A DNA stretch of 64,000 bases from Sphingobacteriaceae bacterium (lineage in GTDB: Bacteria > Bacteroidota > Bacteroidia > B-17B0 > Aurantibacillaceae): positions 3,720,001 through 3,784,000 of the forward strand of contig NVQB01000001.1 in NCBI GenBank assembly GCA_002319075.1, read 5' to 3'. Positions 51,390 through 60,288 of this stretch are shown piece after piece (position 1 is the stretch's first letter; each line of letters begins with the position of its first letter). The notes beneath the pieces were generated by a model. It saw only the letters and a program-made list of their open reading frames with translations, did not search any database and was not told the DNA's origin. The position numbers and the translations under genes were made by a program.

Positions 51390-52705
51390 TGGCGGCTAAA
51401 CTAAAAACATATTCCATTCACTGTGTCATTGCTTTTTTAGCTATTGCATACCCCTTGTTAATGACCTTTGCTAAAGGAGAGGATAATAAACCTAACCTTA
51501 CCGGAATTGTTATCAGTGATGAGAAACCAGTGTTTTCCTGGGCCGATTGGTTTAACGGCACCTACCAGGCAGAACGCGAGGACTATAACGACGATCACTG
51601 GGCATTTAAAGAAAACATGGTACGTCTTAACAACCAGTTTTATTATACCGCATTTAACCAGATTCGCGTAAATAATTTTGTGAGCGGGAAAGAAAATTAC
51701 CTTTTTAGTGAAGGCTACATCTTTGCTGCATTTGGTGACGATCTGATGGAGGAGAAAAAAGTAGTGTCACTTCTCGAGAAAGCAAAAGTTGTTCAGGATA
51801 CTCTGAAGAAAAAGGGCATAGATCTTCTTTTTGTTTATGCTCCAGGCAAAGGATCGGGAAGTATTGAATATGTAGAAGATAAATATGTTCATGAAATTAA
51901 AAAAACAAATTACGACTATTTCGTATCACATGGTAAAGATCTTGGTATAAACACGCTGGATCTTTATGAGTGGTTTGAAAAATCAAAGCCCACTTCAAAA
52001 TATCCCTTGTTTCCAAAGTTTGGCCATCACTGGAGTTTCTATGGCGAATGTCTTGCAGTAGATACCATTATTAAATACATAGAAAAGCTGCACAATTGTG
52101 ACATGCCAAACATCAGCTGGAAAACAATTGATGTGGTCGATACTTCTCGCAGCCGCGATGCTGACGTGTTAAAGAGTATGAATCTCTATTCTGATCCTCC
52201 GCAAAATATGCAGCTGGCTTATCCCAATTATGTGTTTGAGGAAGATAGCACGAAAAACGTTACACGTGTTCTTACAATTTCGGATAGTTATTGGTATGGC
52301 CCGGTGTACATGGGGATTGGGCAAAAAGCTTTTGGTTTTGGTGAATTCTGGTACTACAATAACCGCGTGGTGCCAAACCGTGTTGCAGGTGAAAAAACAG
52401 AAACCTGGGAGTTGGATCTTAAAAAAGAAATTGAAAGTAACCAGGTTATCATGCTTCTCTATGCAGACGGTAATCTTCCGGGTTTTGGAAACGGGTTTAT
52501 TGAGAACGCCTACGAATTGTACACTTCTCCAAAAACCTATGCTGAAAGAATTGAACGCAATAAACAAATACAGACTTACGCAAAACAGATTCGCACTATT
52601 CCAGGTTTACTTAAAAAATCTACTTTAAAAAGCACGCAATTGCAAATTAGTCTTGATAGTGCCATAAAAATAGATGCTGTGAAAATGGCTGGATTAAGCA
52701 AATAG
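51389..52705 (+). CDS. AlgX/AlgJ-like SGNH O-acetyltransferase partner
   Basis: A 438-residue protein with an N-terminal membrane anchor or signal (about 10-30) and a periplasmic SGNH-hydrolase-like domain. DHHW-type features are visible: YNDDHWAFKENMVRLNNQF, LFVYAPGKGSG, FGHHWSFYG (conserved His pair) and LTISDSYWYG with the candidate nucleophile Ser. It would take the acetyl group from the MBOAT partner and place it on a polysaccharide. The polymer is not identifiable; no glycosyltransferase genes are near. It overlaps the MBOAT gene by the TAATG junction. Confidence 0.85.
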   Translation: MAAKLKTYSIHCVIAFLAIAYPLLMTFAKGEDNKPNLTGIVISDEKPVFSWADWFNGTYQAEREDYNDDHWAFKENMVRLNNQFYYTAFNQIRVNNFVSGKENYLFSEGYIFAAFGDDLMEEKKVVSLLEKAKVVQDTLKKKGIDLLFVYAPGKGSGSIEYVEDKYVHEIKKTNYDYFVSHGKDLGINTLDLYEWFEKSKPTSKYPLFPKFGHHWSFYGECLAVDTIIKYIEKLHNCDMPNISWKTIDVVDTSRSRDADVLKSMNLYSDPPQNMQLAYPNYVFEEDSTKNVTRVLTISDSYWYGPVYMGIGQKAFGFGEFWYYNNRVVPNRVAGEKTETWELDLKKEIESNQVIMLLYADGNLPGFGNGFIENAYELYTSPKTYAERIERNKQIQTYAKQIRTIPGLLKKSTLKSTQLQISLDSAIKIDAVKMAGLSK

Positions 52706-52742
52706 AGCGCAAACCCATCAAATGAATATACAAACCACTACC

Positions 52743-54896
52743 ATGAAGAATAAAGTTTTAATCCTCCTTTTAAGTTTATGTTTTTTCGTAAGCAAAGCCG
52801 ACGAAGGAATGTGGATGCCACAATTGATAGATGCCTTAAACTTTAAGGACATGAAAAAAAATGGCTTTAAATTAACAGCCAAAGATATCTACAACATTAA
52901 CAAAGCCAGCATGAAAGATGCTGTAGTAATTTTTGGGGGAGGATGCACGGCCGAAGTTATTTCCAACAAGGGATTAATTCTTACAAATCATCACTGTGGG
53001 TTTTCTTCCATAGCGGGATTGAGTACGGTAGAAAAAGATTATCTGAAGGAAGGTTTTTTTGCGAAGGACCAGGGAAAAGAAATTCCCTGCAAAGGTTTAA
53101 GCGTAACCTTTATTAAAAGAATTGAAGATGTAACAGCCAGGGTAATGGCAAATGTAAAGTCTGATTTTTCGGAATCACAAAAAGATTCTGCAATTCAGTC
53201 TAACATGAAAAGTCTGGAGGCAATTGCGGAAAAAGGAAATCATTATGACGCGTTTGTTCGTGCGTTTTACTACGGTAACGAATATTACATGTTTGTAACT
53301 GAAGTTTTTAAAGATATTCGCCTGGTAGGAGCTCCTCCTGAAAGCATTGGCAAATTTGGAGGCGAGACAGATAATTGGGTTTGGCCCAGACACAATGCTG
53401 ACTTTAGCATGTTTCGTATTTATGCTAACAGTGAAAATAAACCCGCAGAATTAAGTGCTGATAATGTTCCTTACGTTCCGGCGTATTCTTTCCCTATTTC
53501 TTTAAAGGGGGCCGACAAAGATGATTTTACCATGGTGTGCGGCTTTCCGGGAAGAACACAGGAATACCTGACATCTTATGCGGTTGATCTTTTAGTAAAT
53601 CAACAAGATCCTATTCGCGTGAAGCTTCGTGAAAAAAGACTGGATGTGATGGAAGAGTCTATGAAGAAGAACGATACACTTCGACTCATGTATGTTAACC
53701 GTTATGCGGGTGTTGCCAATGCTTATAAAAAATGGACCGGCGAAATGATCGGGCTCAAAAAATCGGATGCGATTACCAAAAAGAAAAAATTTGAGGAAGA
53801 CTTTTTAAAAAGCGTTCAGAATGACAAAGTGAAATCTGAAAAATATTCGGCACTTCTTAAAGAGTTTGAAAAAATATACGACGACTACGCGCCTCTAAGT
53901 AAACAGTACGATTATTTCTCAGAATGTCTCTGGGGTATTGATGGGCTTCGCATGACGAGCCAGTTTCTTCCTGTTTTTACAGAATTAAAAAAGAAGCAGG
54001 CTGGAAAGGAAAATAAATTTGCTGAGGTTTTAAAGTCGGGCACACCTAATATTCCGTTTACCAATTTTGATAAGGAAACAGATCGTAGGTTGTTTAATGC
54101 TATGATGGACATGTATATTGCCGATGTAGATCGCGCGATAATGCCTGATCACCTGGATTCTTTACTCACGGCTTTTAATAACAGTACCCAAGCTTTAACG
54201 GATTACATTTACAACAATTCCGCTTTTATTGACAATGCAAAATCAAAAGCGATGTATGCTGATTTTGAGGCGAACGCTGCGACCTACGAAAAAGATCCCA
54301 TGTATGTTCTTACAGCCGCAATTTATTATCATTATCAAAAAACGGTGATCCCACAGATTACTTACTACGACAAACAAATTCAGGCTCTTCAAAAAGAATA
54401 CATGTTGGGTTTGAAAGAAAACGTAAAAGACAAAAAGTTTTATCCGGACGCGAACGGAACCATGCGTGTGTCTTTTGGAAAAGTATCCGACTACAAGGGA
54501 AAAGACGGGATACAGTATTTGCACTTCACTACTATTGATGGCTTGGTTGAAAAAAACAAAACAGGTGCAGAGGATTTTTATGTGAAGCCGCGTTTGCTTG
54601 AACTTTACGAGAAAAAAGATTTCGGACAGTACGCAGATAAAAACGGAAAATTAAGAACTGCATTTATTGGCAGCAATCACACTACCGGCGGGAATAGTGG
54701 GAGTCCGGTTTTAAATGCCAAAGGTGAATTAATCGGAACAAACTTTGATCGTAATTGGGAAGGCACCATGAGTGACATCATGTATAATGGCAGCTTCTGC
54801 AGAAACATTACTTTAGACATTCGTTTCACTTTGTGGATGGTAGATAAATATGCCGGCGCCGGCTATTTATTGAATGAGATGAAGATTGTGAAATAA
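52743..54896 (+). CDS. S46 family dipeptidyl-peptidase, DPP11-like
   Basis: A periplasmic serine dipeptidyl-peptidase. I prefer the ATG at 52743 (717 residues), which gives a signal peptide (MKNKVLILLLSLCFFVSKAD), over 52722. The chymotrypsin-like triad is represented by LTNHHCGFSS (His), the Asp in the barrel region and NHTTGGNSGSPVLN (Ser). After it, TNFDRNWEG carries Arg where DPP11 enzymes have the Arg that reads Asp/Glu at P1, while DPP7 has Gly; so I favour the acidic-specific type. Members let asaccharolytic Bacteroidota feed on peptides. It stands alone after the O-acetylation pair. Confidence 0.92.
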   Translation: MKNKVLILLLSLCFFVSKADEGMWMPQLIDALNFKDMKKNGFKLTAKDIYNINKASMKDAVVIFGGGCTAEVISNKGLILTNHHCGFSSIAGLSTVEKDYLKEGFFAKDQGKEIPCKGLSVTFIKRIEDVTARVMANVKSDFSESQKDSAIQSNMKSLEAIAEKGNHYDAFVRAFYYGNEYYMFVTEVFKDIRLVGAPPESIGKFGGETDNWVWPRHNADFSMFRIYANSENKPAELSADNVPYVPAYSFPISLKGADKDDFTMVCGFPGRTQEYLTSYAVDLLVNQQDPIRVKLREKRLDVMEESMKKNDTLRLMYVNRYAGVANAYKKWTGEMIGLKKSDAITKKKKFEEDFLKSVQNDKVKSEKYSALLKEFEKIYDDYAPLSKQYDYFSECLWGIDGLRMTSQFLPVFTELKKKQAGKENKFAEVLKSGTPNIPFTNFDKETDRRLFNAMMDMYIADVDRAIMPDHLDSLLTAFNNSTQALTDYIYNNSAFIDNAKSKAMYADFEANAATYEKDPMYVLTAAIYYHYQKTVIPQITYYDKQIQALQKEYMLGLKENVKDKKFYPDANGTMRVSFGKVSDYKGKDGIQYLHFTTIDGLVEKNKTGAEDFYVKPRLLELYEKKDFGQYADKNGKLRTAFIGSNHTTGGNSGSPVLNAKGELIGTNFDRNWEGTMSDIMYNGSFCRNITLDIRFTLWMVDKYAGAGYLLNEMKIVK

Positions 54897-55008
54897 CCAC
54901 ATCCCGATTACGCTCGATGTGGCATTTCATTATGTCAATTAGAGCAGCCTAAATACCCTGTGGATATTGAGGCTGGCAGATGCGCGCTTATGTGAAGTAG
55001 GGCACAAA

Positions 55009-55764
55009 CTATAAGTCCTTACAATAAATCAGCATCCCTTCTCTTAAAAACTTCGCGAGACCTTCTTTATGTTTCTCGTAATTCTTTTTGAAACGGTCGT
55101 CATTTACGTAAAGATCTGCAAGGCCCTGGTAAATCTCAGGAGTAACGGTGTAAAAACCTCCCATCATTTTGTAGTGTCTTTTAATGAGGGCCTGAACTTT
55201 TTCATCATCGGGTTTTAAATTCATAAGTTTAGAAAGTTCCTTAGTGATTTCTTCACCCTCTGCTAATAATTTGTCAAGACCCTCTTTGCCCATTTGTTTC
55301 ATGCGCAATTTCGATTCATTCATAATGTCTGAACCATATTTTTCTGTGGCTTCTTTTTCATAAGCTTTTAATTGCTCTTTATCAAAGCCGTGATACATAT
55401 CTTCTGCTTTCATTTTTTTTAGTTTTGATTTTTGAGATAAAGACTTTAATGTTTTATCAATTGTTTGTAATAAGTCCATGGTACGTTTTTTGCGTTTGAG
55501 AAGTTCGTTTTTATGCGACTTTAAAGCAGATGCCGTATCAAAAGAAGGGTCATCTAAAATCTCTACTATCTTTGCAAGCGGTAAATCCAGTTCTTTGTAG
55601 AAAAGAATTTGTTGCAGGCGAAGGAGCTCTTCTTCGCCATAGTAACGGTAATTAGATTCCGTTCTTGTGCCAGGTTCTAATAAACCTATGTCATCGTAAT
55701 GATGCAGTGTGCGCACACTAACACCCGCTAACTTTGCCAATTGATTTACTGTAAACCTGCTCAT
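55009..55764 (-). CDS. MerR family regulator with TipAS ligand domain
   Basis: A 251-residue activator. The N-terminal MerR HTH (VNQLAKLAGVSVRTLHHYDD) and the R-Y-Y wing are followed by a dimer helix (about 75-120) and a TipAS-type C-terminal domain (about 150-245: LKPDDEKVQALIKRHYKMMG), which binds thiopeptides or other amphipathic drugs in Streptomyces TipA. Here the ligand is unknown. The operator over its own promoter (55781-55813) is of the standard MerR form, suggesting it activates itself; no other gene is in the unit. Confidence 0.92.
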   Translation of the reverse strand: MSRFTVNQLAKLAGVSVRTLHHYDDIGLLEPGTRTESNYRYYGEEELLRLQQILFYKELDLPLAKIVEILDDPSFDTASALKSHKNELLKRKKRTMDLLQTIDKTLKSLSQKSKLKKMKAEDMYHGFDKEQLKAYEKEATEKYGSDIMNESKLRMKQMGKEGLDKLLAEGEEITKELSKLMNLKPDDEKVQALIKRHYKMMGGFYTVTPEIYQGLADLYVNDDRFKKNYEKHKEGLAKFLREGMLIYCKDL

Positions 55765-55780
55765 AGAATTAATTTTCCTA

Positions 55781-55813
55781 CAAAACTAGGCTATAACGTT
55801 ACGTTAGAGTCAA
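55781..55813 (-). promoter_or_regulatory. MerR-type promoter with 19-bp spacer and palindrome
   Basis: On the minus strand TTGACT (55808-55813) is separated by 19 bp from TAGTTTTG (55781-55788), a Bacteroidota -7 element. The spacer holds the imperfect palindrome CTATAACGTTACGTTAGAG (55791-55809), the classical MerR-family arrangement. The MerR gene starts 17 bp downstream of the -7 element. Confidence 0.75.
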
Positions 55814-55981
55814 GAGAAATTTAATTTTTAAGCATAATTACCTGATTTTAAGTACGAATAATTTTATTTTACACGGTCAACCGATGCCTGTTTTCCATTC
55901 ACCGACGTTATTTCGCTCTTCACCGCCTGTATCCTTATGTTAGAAAGTAAAGCTTAAAATAAGCCAAAATATTTTCAGACC

Positions 55982-56015
55982 TTTGTATAAGTGAATGAAC
56001 ATTCATTTATATTTG
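55982..56015 (+). promoter_or_regulatory. Promoter with TetR-type operator
   Basis: TTTG (55982-55985) and TATATTTG (56008-56015) match the Bacteroidota -33/-7 pair with a 22-bp spacer. Inside the spacer is TGAATG-AA-CATTCA (55992-56005), a palindrome of the size TetR dimers bind. The TetR start at 56025 is only ~5-10 bp after the expected transcription start, so the message has a very short leader. Confidence 0.65.
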
Positions 56016-56024
56016 TACCCGCAA

Positions 56025-56612
56025 ATGAGAATCAGAGACGAAAATAAAGAAGCAGCTATTCGGGAAAAGGCAATGGAGATGATCGTGAAGGAGGGATTTG
56101 ATGGACTGAGTATGAATAAGCTTGCCAAAGCGGCGAACGTTTCGCCCGCCACCATCTATATCTATTTTAAGAATCGTGAAGAAATGGTTCAGGAACTTTT
56201 TAAAATAACACAAGAAACTTTTGCAGAATCTGCGTTGAGGGATTTTGATCCGGAGGCTTCACTGGAAGATGGGTTATGGATGCAATGGCGAAACAGATTG
56301 CGTTATGTTCTGGAATACCCTGTTTACTTTCAGTTTTACGAGCAGTTTCGCAATACGCATCTTATTAATCATAAAAGTGTAGACATGTCGGTGTTTAAGA
56401 ACAACATGCAGCAGTTCGTTAAAAACGCGGTTAAGAGAGGCGAGATGTCGAAAATGGAACCTGAAATTTTTTGGTCTATTGCTTACGGATCTCTTTATGC
56501 ATTAATAAAGTTTCATTTACAGGAGAAAAAAATGATGAATGAAGATTTTAAACTCACAGAAGCAAAATTAAAACAAACCTTAAAAATGGTCGTAAAGGCC
56601 CTTAAACCTTAA
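56025..56612 (+). CDS. TetR/AcrR family repressor
   Basis: A 195-residue repressor when started at ATG 56025; an in-frame ATG at 55995 lies inside the promoter and is rejected. The N-terminal HTH (EGFDGLSMNKLAKAANVSPATIYIYFKNREEMV) is standard. The helical ligand domain has no recognised specificity. It heads an operon with the HMA-like gene 14 bp downstream and the MFS transporter, a classic efflux arrangement, and probably represses itself through the palindrome in its promoter. Confidence 0.9.
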   Translation: MRIRDENKEAAIREKAMEMIVKEGFDGLSMNKLAKAANVSPATIYIYFKNREEMVQELFKITQETFAESALRDFDPEASLEDGLWMQWRNRLRYVLEYPVYFQFYEQFRNTHLINHKSVDMSVFKNNMQQFVKNAVKRGEMSKMEPEIFWSIAYGSLYALIKFHLQEKKMMNEDFKLTEAKLKQTLKMVVKALKP

Positions 56613-56626
56613 ATAGCATGGTATTC

Positions 56627-56851
56627 ATGGAAGAATTAACCCACATACTCATTTTTAAAACTAACATCAGCACGACAGAAGATAAACTTCGTGTGAAAGA
56701 GGTCTTAAGCAATACAGCGTTTGTAAACGAGTGGAGTGTGGATTGTGAAGACATTGATTGTGTTCTGCGCATCGTGTCGTATGAACTCAGTGCAGAGCAA
56801 ATAATTAATTTAATAAATCAGGCTGGCTTCGAATGCCGGGAGCTTGAATAA
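56627..56851 (+). CDS. Small HMA-like (ferredoxin-fold) protein without the metal motif
   Basis: A 74-residue protein from ATG 56627 (a nearby ATG at 56618 would add three residues). The HILIFKTNISTTEDKLRVKEVL..SVDCEDIDCVLRIV..INLINQAGFECREL pattern fits the beta-alpha-beta-beta-alpha-beta fold of heavy-metal-associated domains, but the metal-binding CxxC of the first loop is absent; two Cys lie instead in the centre (VDCEDIDC). It may be a regulatory or partner protein. It lies between the TetR gene and the MFS transporter in one unit. Confidence 0.65.
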   Translation: MEELTHILIFKTNISTTEDKLRVKEVLSNTAFVNEWSVDCEDIDCVLRIVSYELSAEQIINLINQAGFECRELE

Positions 56852-56914
56852 CGCTGGGGCACAGCAAAGTTTATATAAGGATTAGTAAACAAAAACCAGT
56901 TTAAAAATAAATAC

Positions 56915-58201
56915 ATGGAAGAACAAAGTATAGAAGCAGATAAAAAAAAGAAAAAAGGCAAAATGCAGGTAGATAAGTTTACATCTTACCAGGTATTTGT
57001 TTTGGTGATACTGGCCTTAATACAGTTTACTATTATTCTCGACTTTATGATTTTATCGCCGCTCGGTGATATTTTGATGAAGACTTTAAAAATTACCGAT
57101 GCCCAGTTTGGCTCTGTGGTGTCTGCTTACGCCCTTAGTGCCGGCGTATCCGGGCTCATTGCAGCGGGCTTTGCCGATAAATTCGATCGTAAAAAACTAT
57201 TGCTGTTCTTTTATATAGGGTTTATAGCAGGAACCTTTTTCTGTGGGCTTGCCTATAATTATGAAACACTTTTACTGGCACGTATACTAACAGGTGTTTT
57301 TGGCGGAGTAGTTGGTTCTATTGGAATGGCGATCATTACCGATGTTTTTGTTATTAATCAACGGGGTAGGGTAATGGGCTTTGTACAGATGGGTTTTGCC
57401 GCAAGTCAGGTACTTGGTGTTCCTATCGGGTTAAAATTAGCAACTCACTGGGGCTGGCAATCCACTTTTTTTATGGTAGTTGCCCTCGCTTTTGTTATTG
57501 GAGCCGCTGTTGTTGCCAAGCTCAAACCTATCAACGAACATTTAAAAATTCAGCAGGATAAAAATGCTTTTGAGCACTTGTGGCATACCGTTAGAAAAAG
57601 AGATTACAGAATAGGATTTCTTGCCACGGCTTTATTATCCATGGGTGGTTTTATGATCATGCCTTTCAGTACAGCTTTCCTTGTAAACAATATTCATATA
57701 GCACAGGATGATCTGCCTATGATATTTTTGTATACAGGAATTGCCTCTATAATTATCATGCCTTTAATTGGAAGATTAAGCGACTCTATTGATAAATTTA
57801 AATTGTTTTCTATTGGTACGCTTGTGGCTGCGATAATGGTACTGGTTTACACAAATCTTGCGCCAGTGCCGCTATGGACTGTCATCCTTGTAAATGTAAT
57901 TATGTTTATGGGTATTATGGGACGAATGGTTCCTTCAGTGGCCTTGAACTCAGCGATACCAGAGATGTACGACAGAGGAGCTTACATGAGCATCAATTCC
58001 TCCCTGCAACAAATGGCAGGTGGTTTTGGCGCTATCATTGCAGGGTTTGTAGTGCTGCGTCCTAGTCCAATCAGTCCGCTTCAGAATTTTGATATTCTTG
58101 GTTACATGATGGTGGGTGTGTTTTTGTTGTGTATGGTTTTTGTGTACCGCGTGAGCCAAATGATTAAAGCCCGGGAGTTAAAAGCGAAAGAAGCAGCTTA
58201 A
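56915..58201 (+). CDS. MFS transporter, drug-efflux type
   Basis: A 428-residue major-facilitator protein with twelve likely transmembrane helices and a Lys-rich N-terminus (about 8-20). The loop-2/3 motif is present as GFADKFDRKKLL, and the second motif is GRLSDSIDKFK in the second half. The DHA1-like wording suggests proton-driven efflux of small compounds. As the last gene of the TetR/HMA-like operon it is probably derepressed by its own substrate. A bidirectional terminator follows at 58215-58252. Confidence 0.9.
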   Translation: MEEQSIEADKKKKKGKMQVDKFTSYQVFVLVILALIQFTIILDFMILSPLGDILMKTLKITDAQFGSVVSAYALSAGVSGLIAAGFADKFDRKKLLLFFYIGFIAGTFFCGLAYNYETLLLARILTGVFGGVVGSIGMAIITDVFVINQRGRVMGFVQMGFAASQVLGVPIGLKLATHWGWQSTFFMVVALAFVIGAAVVAKLKPINEHLKIQQDKNAFEHLWHTVRKRDYRIGFLATALLSMGGFMIMPFSTAFLVNNIHIAQDDLPMIFLYTGIASIIIMPLIGRLSDSIDKFKLFSIGTLVAAIMVLVYTNLAPVPLWTVILVNVIMFMGIMGRMVPSVALNSAIPEMYDRGAYMSINSSLQQMAGGFGAIIAGFVVLRPSPISPLQNFDILGYMMVGVFLLCMVFVYRVSQMIKARELKAKEAA

Positions 58202-58214
58202 CAAATATGCCAGT

Positions 58215-58252
58215 AAAAAAAAAGGGATTCTTTTATAGAATCCCTTTTTTTT
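58215..58252. terminator. Bidirectional terminator
   Basis: AAAGGGATTC (58221-58230) pairs with GAATCCCTTT (58238-58247), extended by A and T runs on either side, so it can end transcription both of the MFS gene (+) and of the SPFH-protein operon (-). Confidence 0.9.
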
Positions 58253-58270
58253 ACAGAAGATGGTTTTAGA

Positions 58271-59488
58271 CTATTTGGTTTTATCCGAGTTAAGTAATTT
58301 CACTCCTAAAATGCTTTCCAGCAAAGAAGCGTCTTTATTATTTCCACCATTCATATAAGTAGAAGGCAAAACGATTTTGGAAAGAGCTTCCGCCACACCT
58401 ATTTTTGTTTCCTTTTCATATTGAGCGCGTTCCTGGGGCGTTAAACCTGCTGAAACCAGCCGTGAGTTAGCATAGGATTGTGCATCTGCATCCGTTTTTA
58501 CTTTTTGAGCCTCAAGAATGGCGGTTTGTGCTTCAAGTTCAGCTACTTCTTTTTGCTGTTGTGCTTGCGTGATAGCTTGCGCTTTAATTACTTCCTGTTC
58601 CCATTTAGCTTTAGCTGCCGCAGCTTTCCCTTGCAACTCAGTAGTAATAGCATCCTGCTCTGCTTTTTTAGAATTCGCAATAGCTGTTTGCACTTGCATG
58701 TAAGCTTGTTGTTGTACCTTGATTTGTTTTTCTACCTCTTCATCATAATCAATAGCGTTGAGCGCAAGTCCCTGCAGGCTAACATTGTATTGCTTTATGG
58801 CCGAAACTTCCTGACGCATAGGCTGATGGTTTTGCTCTACGATTTTTACCACTGTGATCGTTTTATCGGTATTCATCAAATCATCATGAACCTTAATGTC
58901 TTCTTGTTTGGTTCTGTAAACACCATTAATGGATTGATCTTCGATGTAAGAAAGTAAATCGTTACGTTTTTCTGCGGAAGATTCTTTCGAAGACATTAGA
59001 GGTCCTGTCATATAAACTGCTTTGGTCACAACTTGTCTGATAAGCTGTTGTTCAATTGCTAACTGGGAGCCAAAGTCTGTGTGCAATTTAAGAATTGCCT
59101 TGTCATCCTGTGGCATATACCAGCGAACCGAGCCGGAAATAGTTCCATGACCGCCATCATTAAACCGGATCTTAATGGAATTATCTTCAGAGCCTCCTTC
59201 ACGAGTTGGTTCCTTATTGGTTTCATCATGTTTATTACTAAACCAAAATTGATTAGATTTTTTATAATGTGTTGCTGTTCCAAAATTTTGCGCGGCCGGA
59301 CCAGGTGTTGTGTAAATGGAAATTTTACCACTGAATGCACTCTGAATAATTACAATTTCAGAGTTATCTACATTCTCTACCATGCGTCCTGAGAACAACA
59401 GGAATATTAGAAACAAAACGCCAAATCCCAGCATCAGGATTTTTTTTGTGTTTAGGTTTGCAATCGCGATTTTCAATTTTTCGAACAT
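58271..59488 (-). CDS. SPFH/band-7 domain membrane protein
   Basis: A 405-residue protein with one N-terminal transmembrane helix (about 16-34: ILMLGFGVLFLIFLLFSG), an SPFH domain (about 40-225) and a long Ala/Gln/Lys-rich coiled coil (about 245-360: EQDAITTELQGKAAAAKAKW). This is the stomatin/prohibitin/flotillin layout that forms membrane microdomain scaffolds and often protects proteases or other envelope proteins. There is no adjacent NfeD partner. It is cotranscribed with the small coiled-coil membrane protein upstream. Confidence 0.85.
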   Translation of the reverse strand: MFEKLKIAIANLNTKKILMLGFGVLFLIFLLFSGRMVENVDNSEIVIIQSAFSGKISIYTTPGPAAQNFGTATHYKKSNQFWFSNKHDETNKEPTREGGSEDNSIKIRFNDGGHGTISGSVRWYMPQDDKAILKLHTDFGSQLAIEQQLIRQVVTKAVYMTGPLMSSKESSAEKRNDLLSYIEDQSINGVYRTKQEDIKVHDDLMNTDKTITVVKIVEQNHQPMRQEVSAIKQYNVSLQGLALNAIDYDEEVEKQIKVQQQAYMQVQTAIANSKKAEQDAITTELQGKAAAAKAKWEQEVIKAQAITQAQQQKEVAELEAQTAILEAQKVKTDADAQSYANSRLVSAGLTPQERAQYEKETKIGVAEALSKIVLPSTYMNGGNNKDASLLESILGVKLLNSDKTK

Positions 59489-59495
59489 TTTATTT

Positions 59496-59786
59496 TTATT
59501 CTTTAGGTTTATTTAATAAGTTATCGGCCTCTTCTTTTAGTTGTTCTGCAGTTTTATAATGAGCATTCACTTCTTTCTGAACTTCTTTTATTTCCTCTAC
59601 CTGAACTTTTGCTTTTGTCATTTTTTCATCCAGTGTTTTTTCCTCTTTCGTAATAGGGTTTACAGTTTTATTTGTTTTTCGAAAAGATCCAAAAAAAGGT
59701 TTTCCCGCAATAAGGGGATAAAAAAATTCGGTTATAGACATCAGAACGATGCCCGCTAATGCGATTATCTCAAGTAGTCTCCACAT
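59496..59786 (-). CDS. Small membrane-anchored coiled-coil protein
   Basis: A 96-residue protein with an N-terminal transmembrane segment (about 5-28) and a charged C-terminal coiled coil (TKAKVQVEEIKEVQKEVNAH). No family is recognised. It starts immediately upstream of the SPFH gene on the same strand (7-bp gap) and is likely its partner in the membrane. Confidence 0.6.
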   Translation of the reverse strand: MWRLLEIIALAGIVLMSITEFFYPLIAGKPFFGSFRKTNKTVNPITKEEKTLDEKMTKAKVQVEEIKEVQKEVNAHYKTAEQLKEEADNLLNKPKE

Positions 59787-59978
59787 GGTATTAAGTTTGT
59801 GTATTTATGGGTCTGTGTGTTTTCCGGCAGCTTGTATTTTTCTGCCATCCGGTGGATAAATGTACAAATGTTTTTTAGCATCACAAAAAATGGCTGATCC
59901 ATGATTTTTAGACTGGTTCTAAAAAGAAAAATCCCGCTATGGAAGCAGGATAGATCATGTTACGAAACACCCAAATTA

Positions 59979-60288
59979 CTAAATCGGTTTCATTTGCGTA
60001 GAAACACCAATTCTGTTCCAGGCATTAATTGTAATGATGGCCATACTAATTTCAGTCACTTTATTCGCCTCGAAAACGACAATGGCTTTCTCATAAGTTT
60101 CATCAGTCAAACCTTTCTGATTAATTAAAGTGATTTCTTCCGTCATGGCGAGAATAATTTTTTCTTCTTCTGAATACAAATCAGTTTCGTACAACAACAG
60201 AGTCAAGGTAGGTGATATCCGCCGCAGAAAGCGGAACATATGTCTGAATATGTTTTATAAAGCCGGGAAAAATTTTTGAAGCGTCCAT
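59979..60288 (-). pseudogene. Remnant: start of a Crp/Fnr-like gene joined to the end of an AhpD-like gene
   Basis: ATG 60288, in the TAATG junction after the membrane-protein stop, opens MDASKIFPGFIKHIQTYVPL then SAADITYLDSVVV, the typical N-terminus of Bacteroidota Crp/Fnr-type regulators, but it stops after 35 residues at 60181. A second frame (59979-60239) then reads LYSEEEKIILAMTEEI to INAWNRIGVSTQMKP, the C-terminal half of a carboxymuconolactone-decarboxylase/AhpD-like protein, without its CxxC half. The most economical reading is a deletion that joined two adjacent genes out of frame. Neither product is likely to work. Confidence 0.7.
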
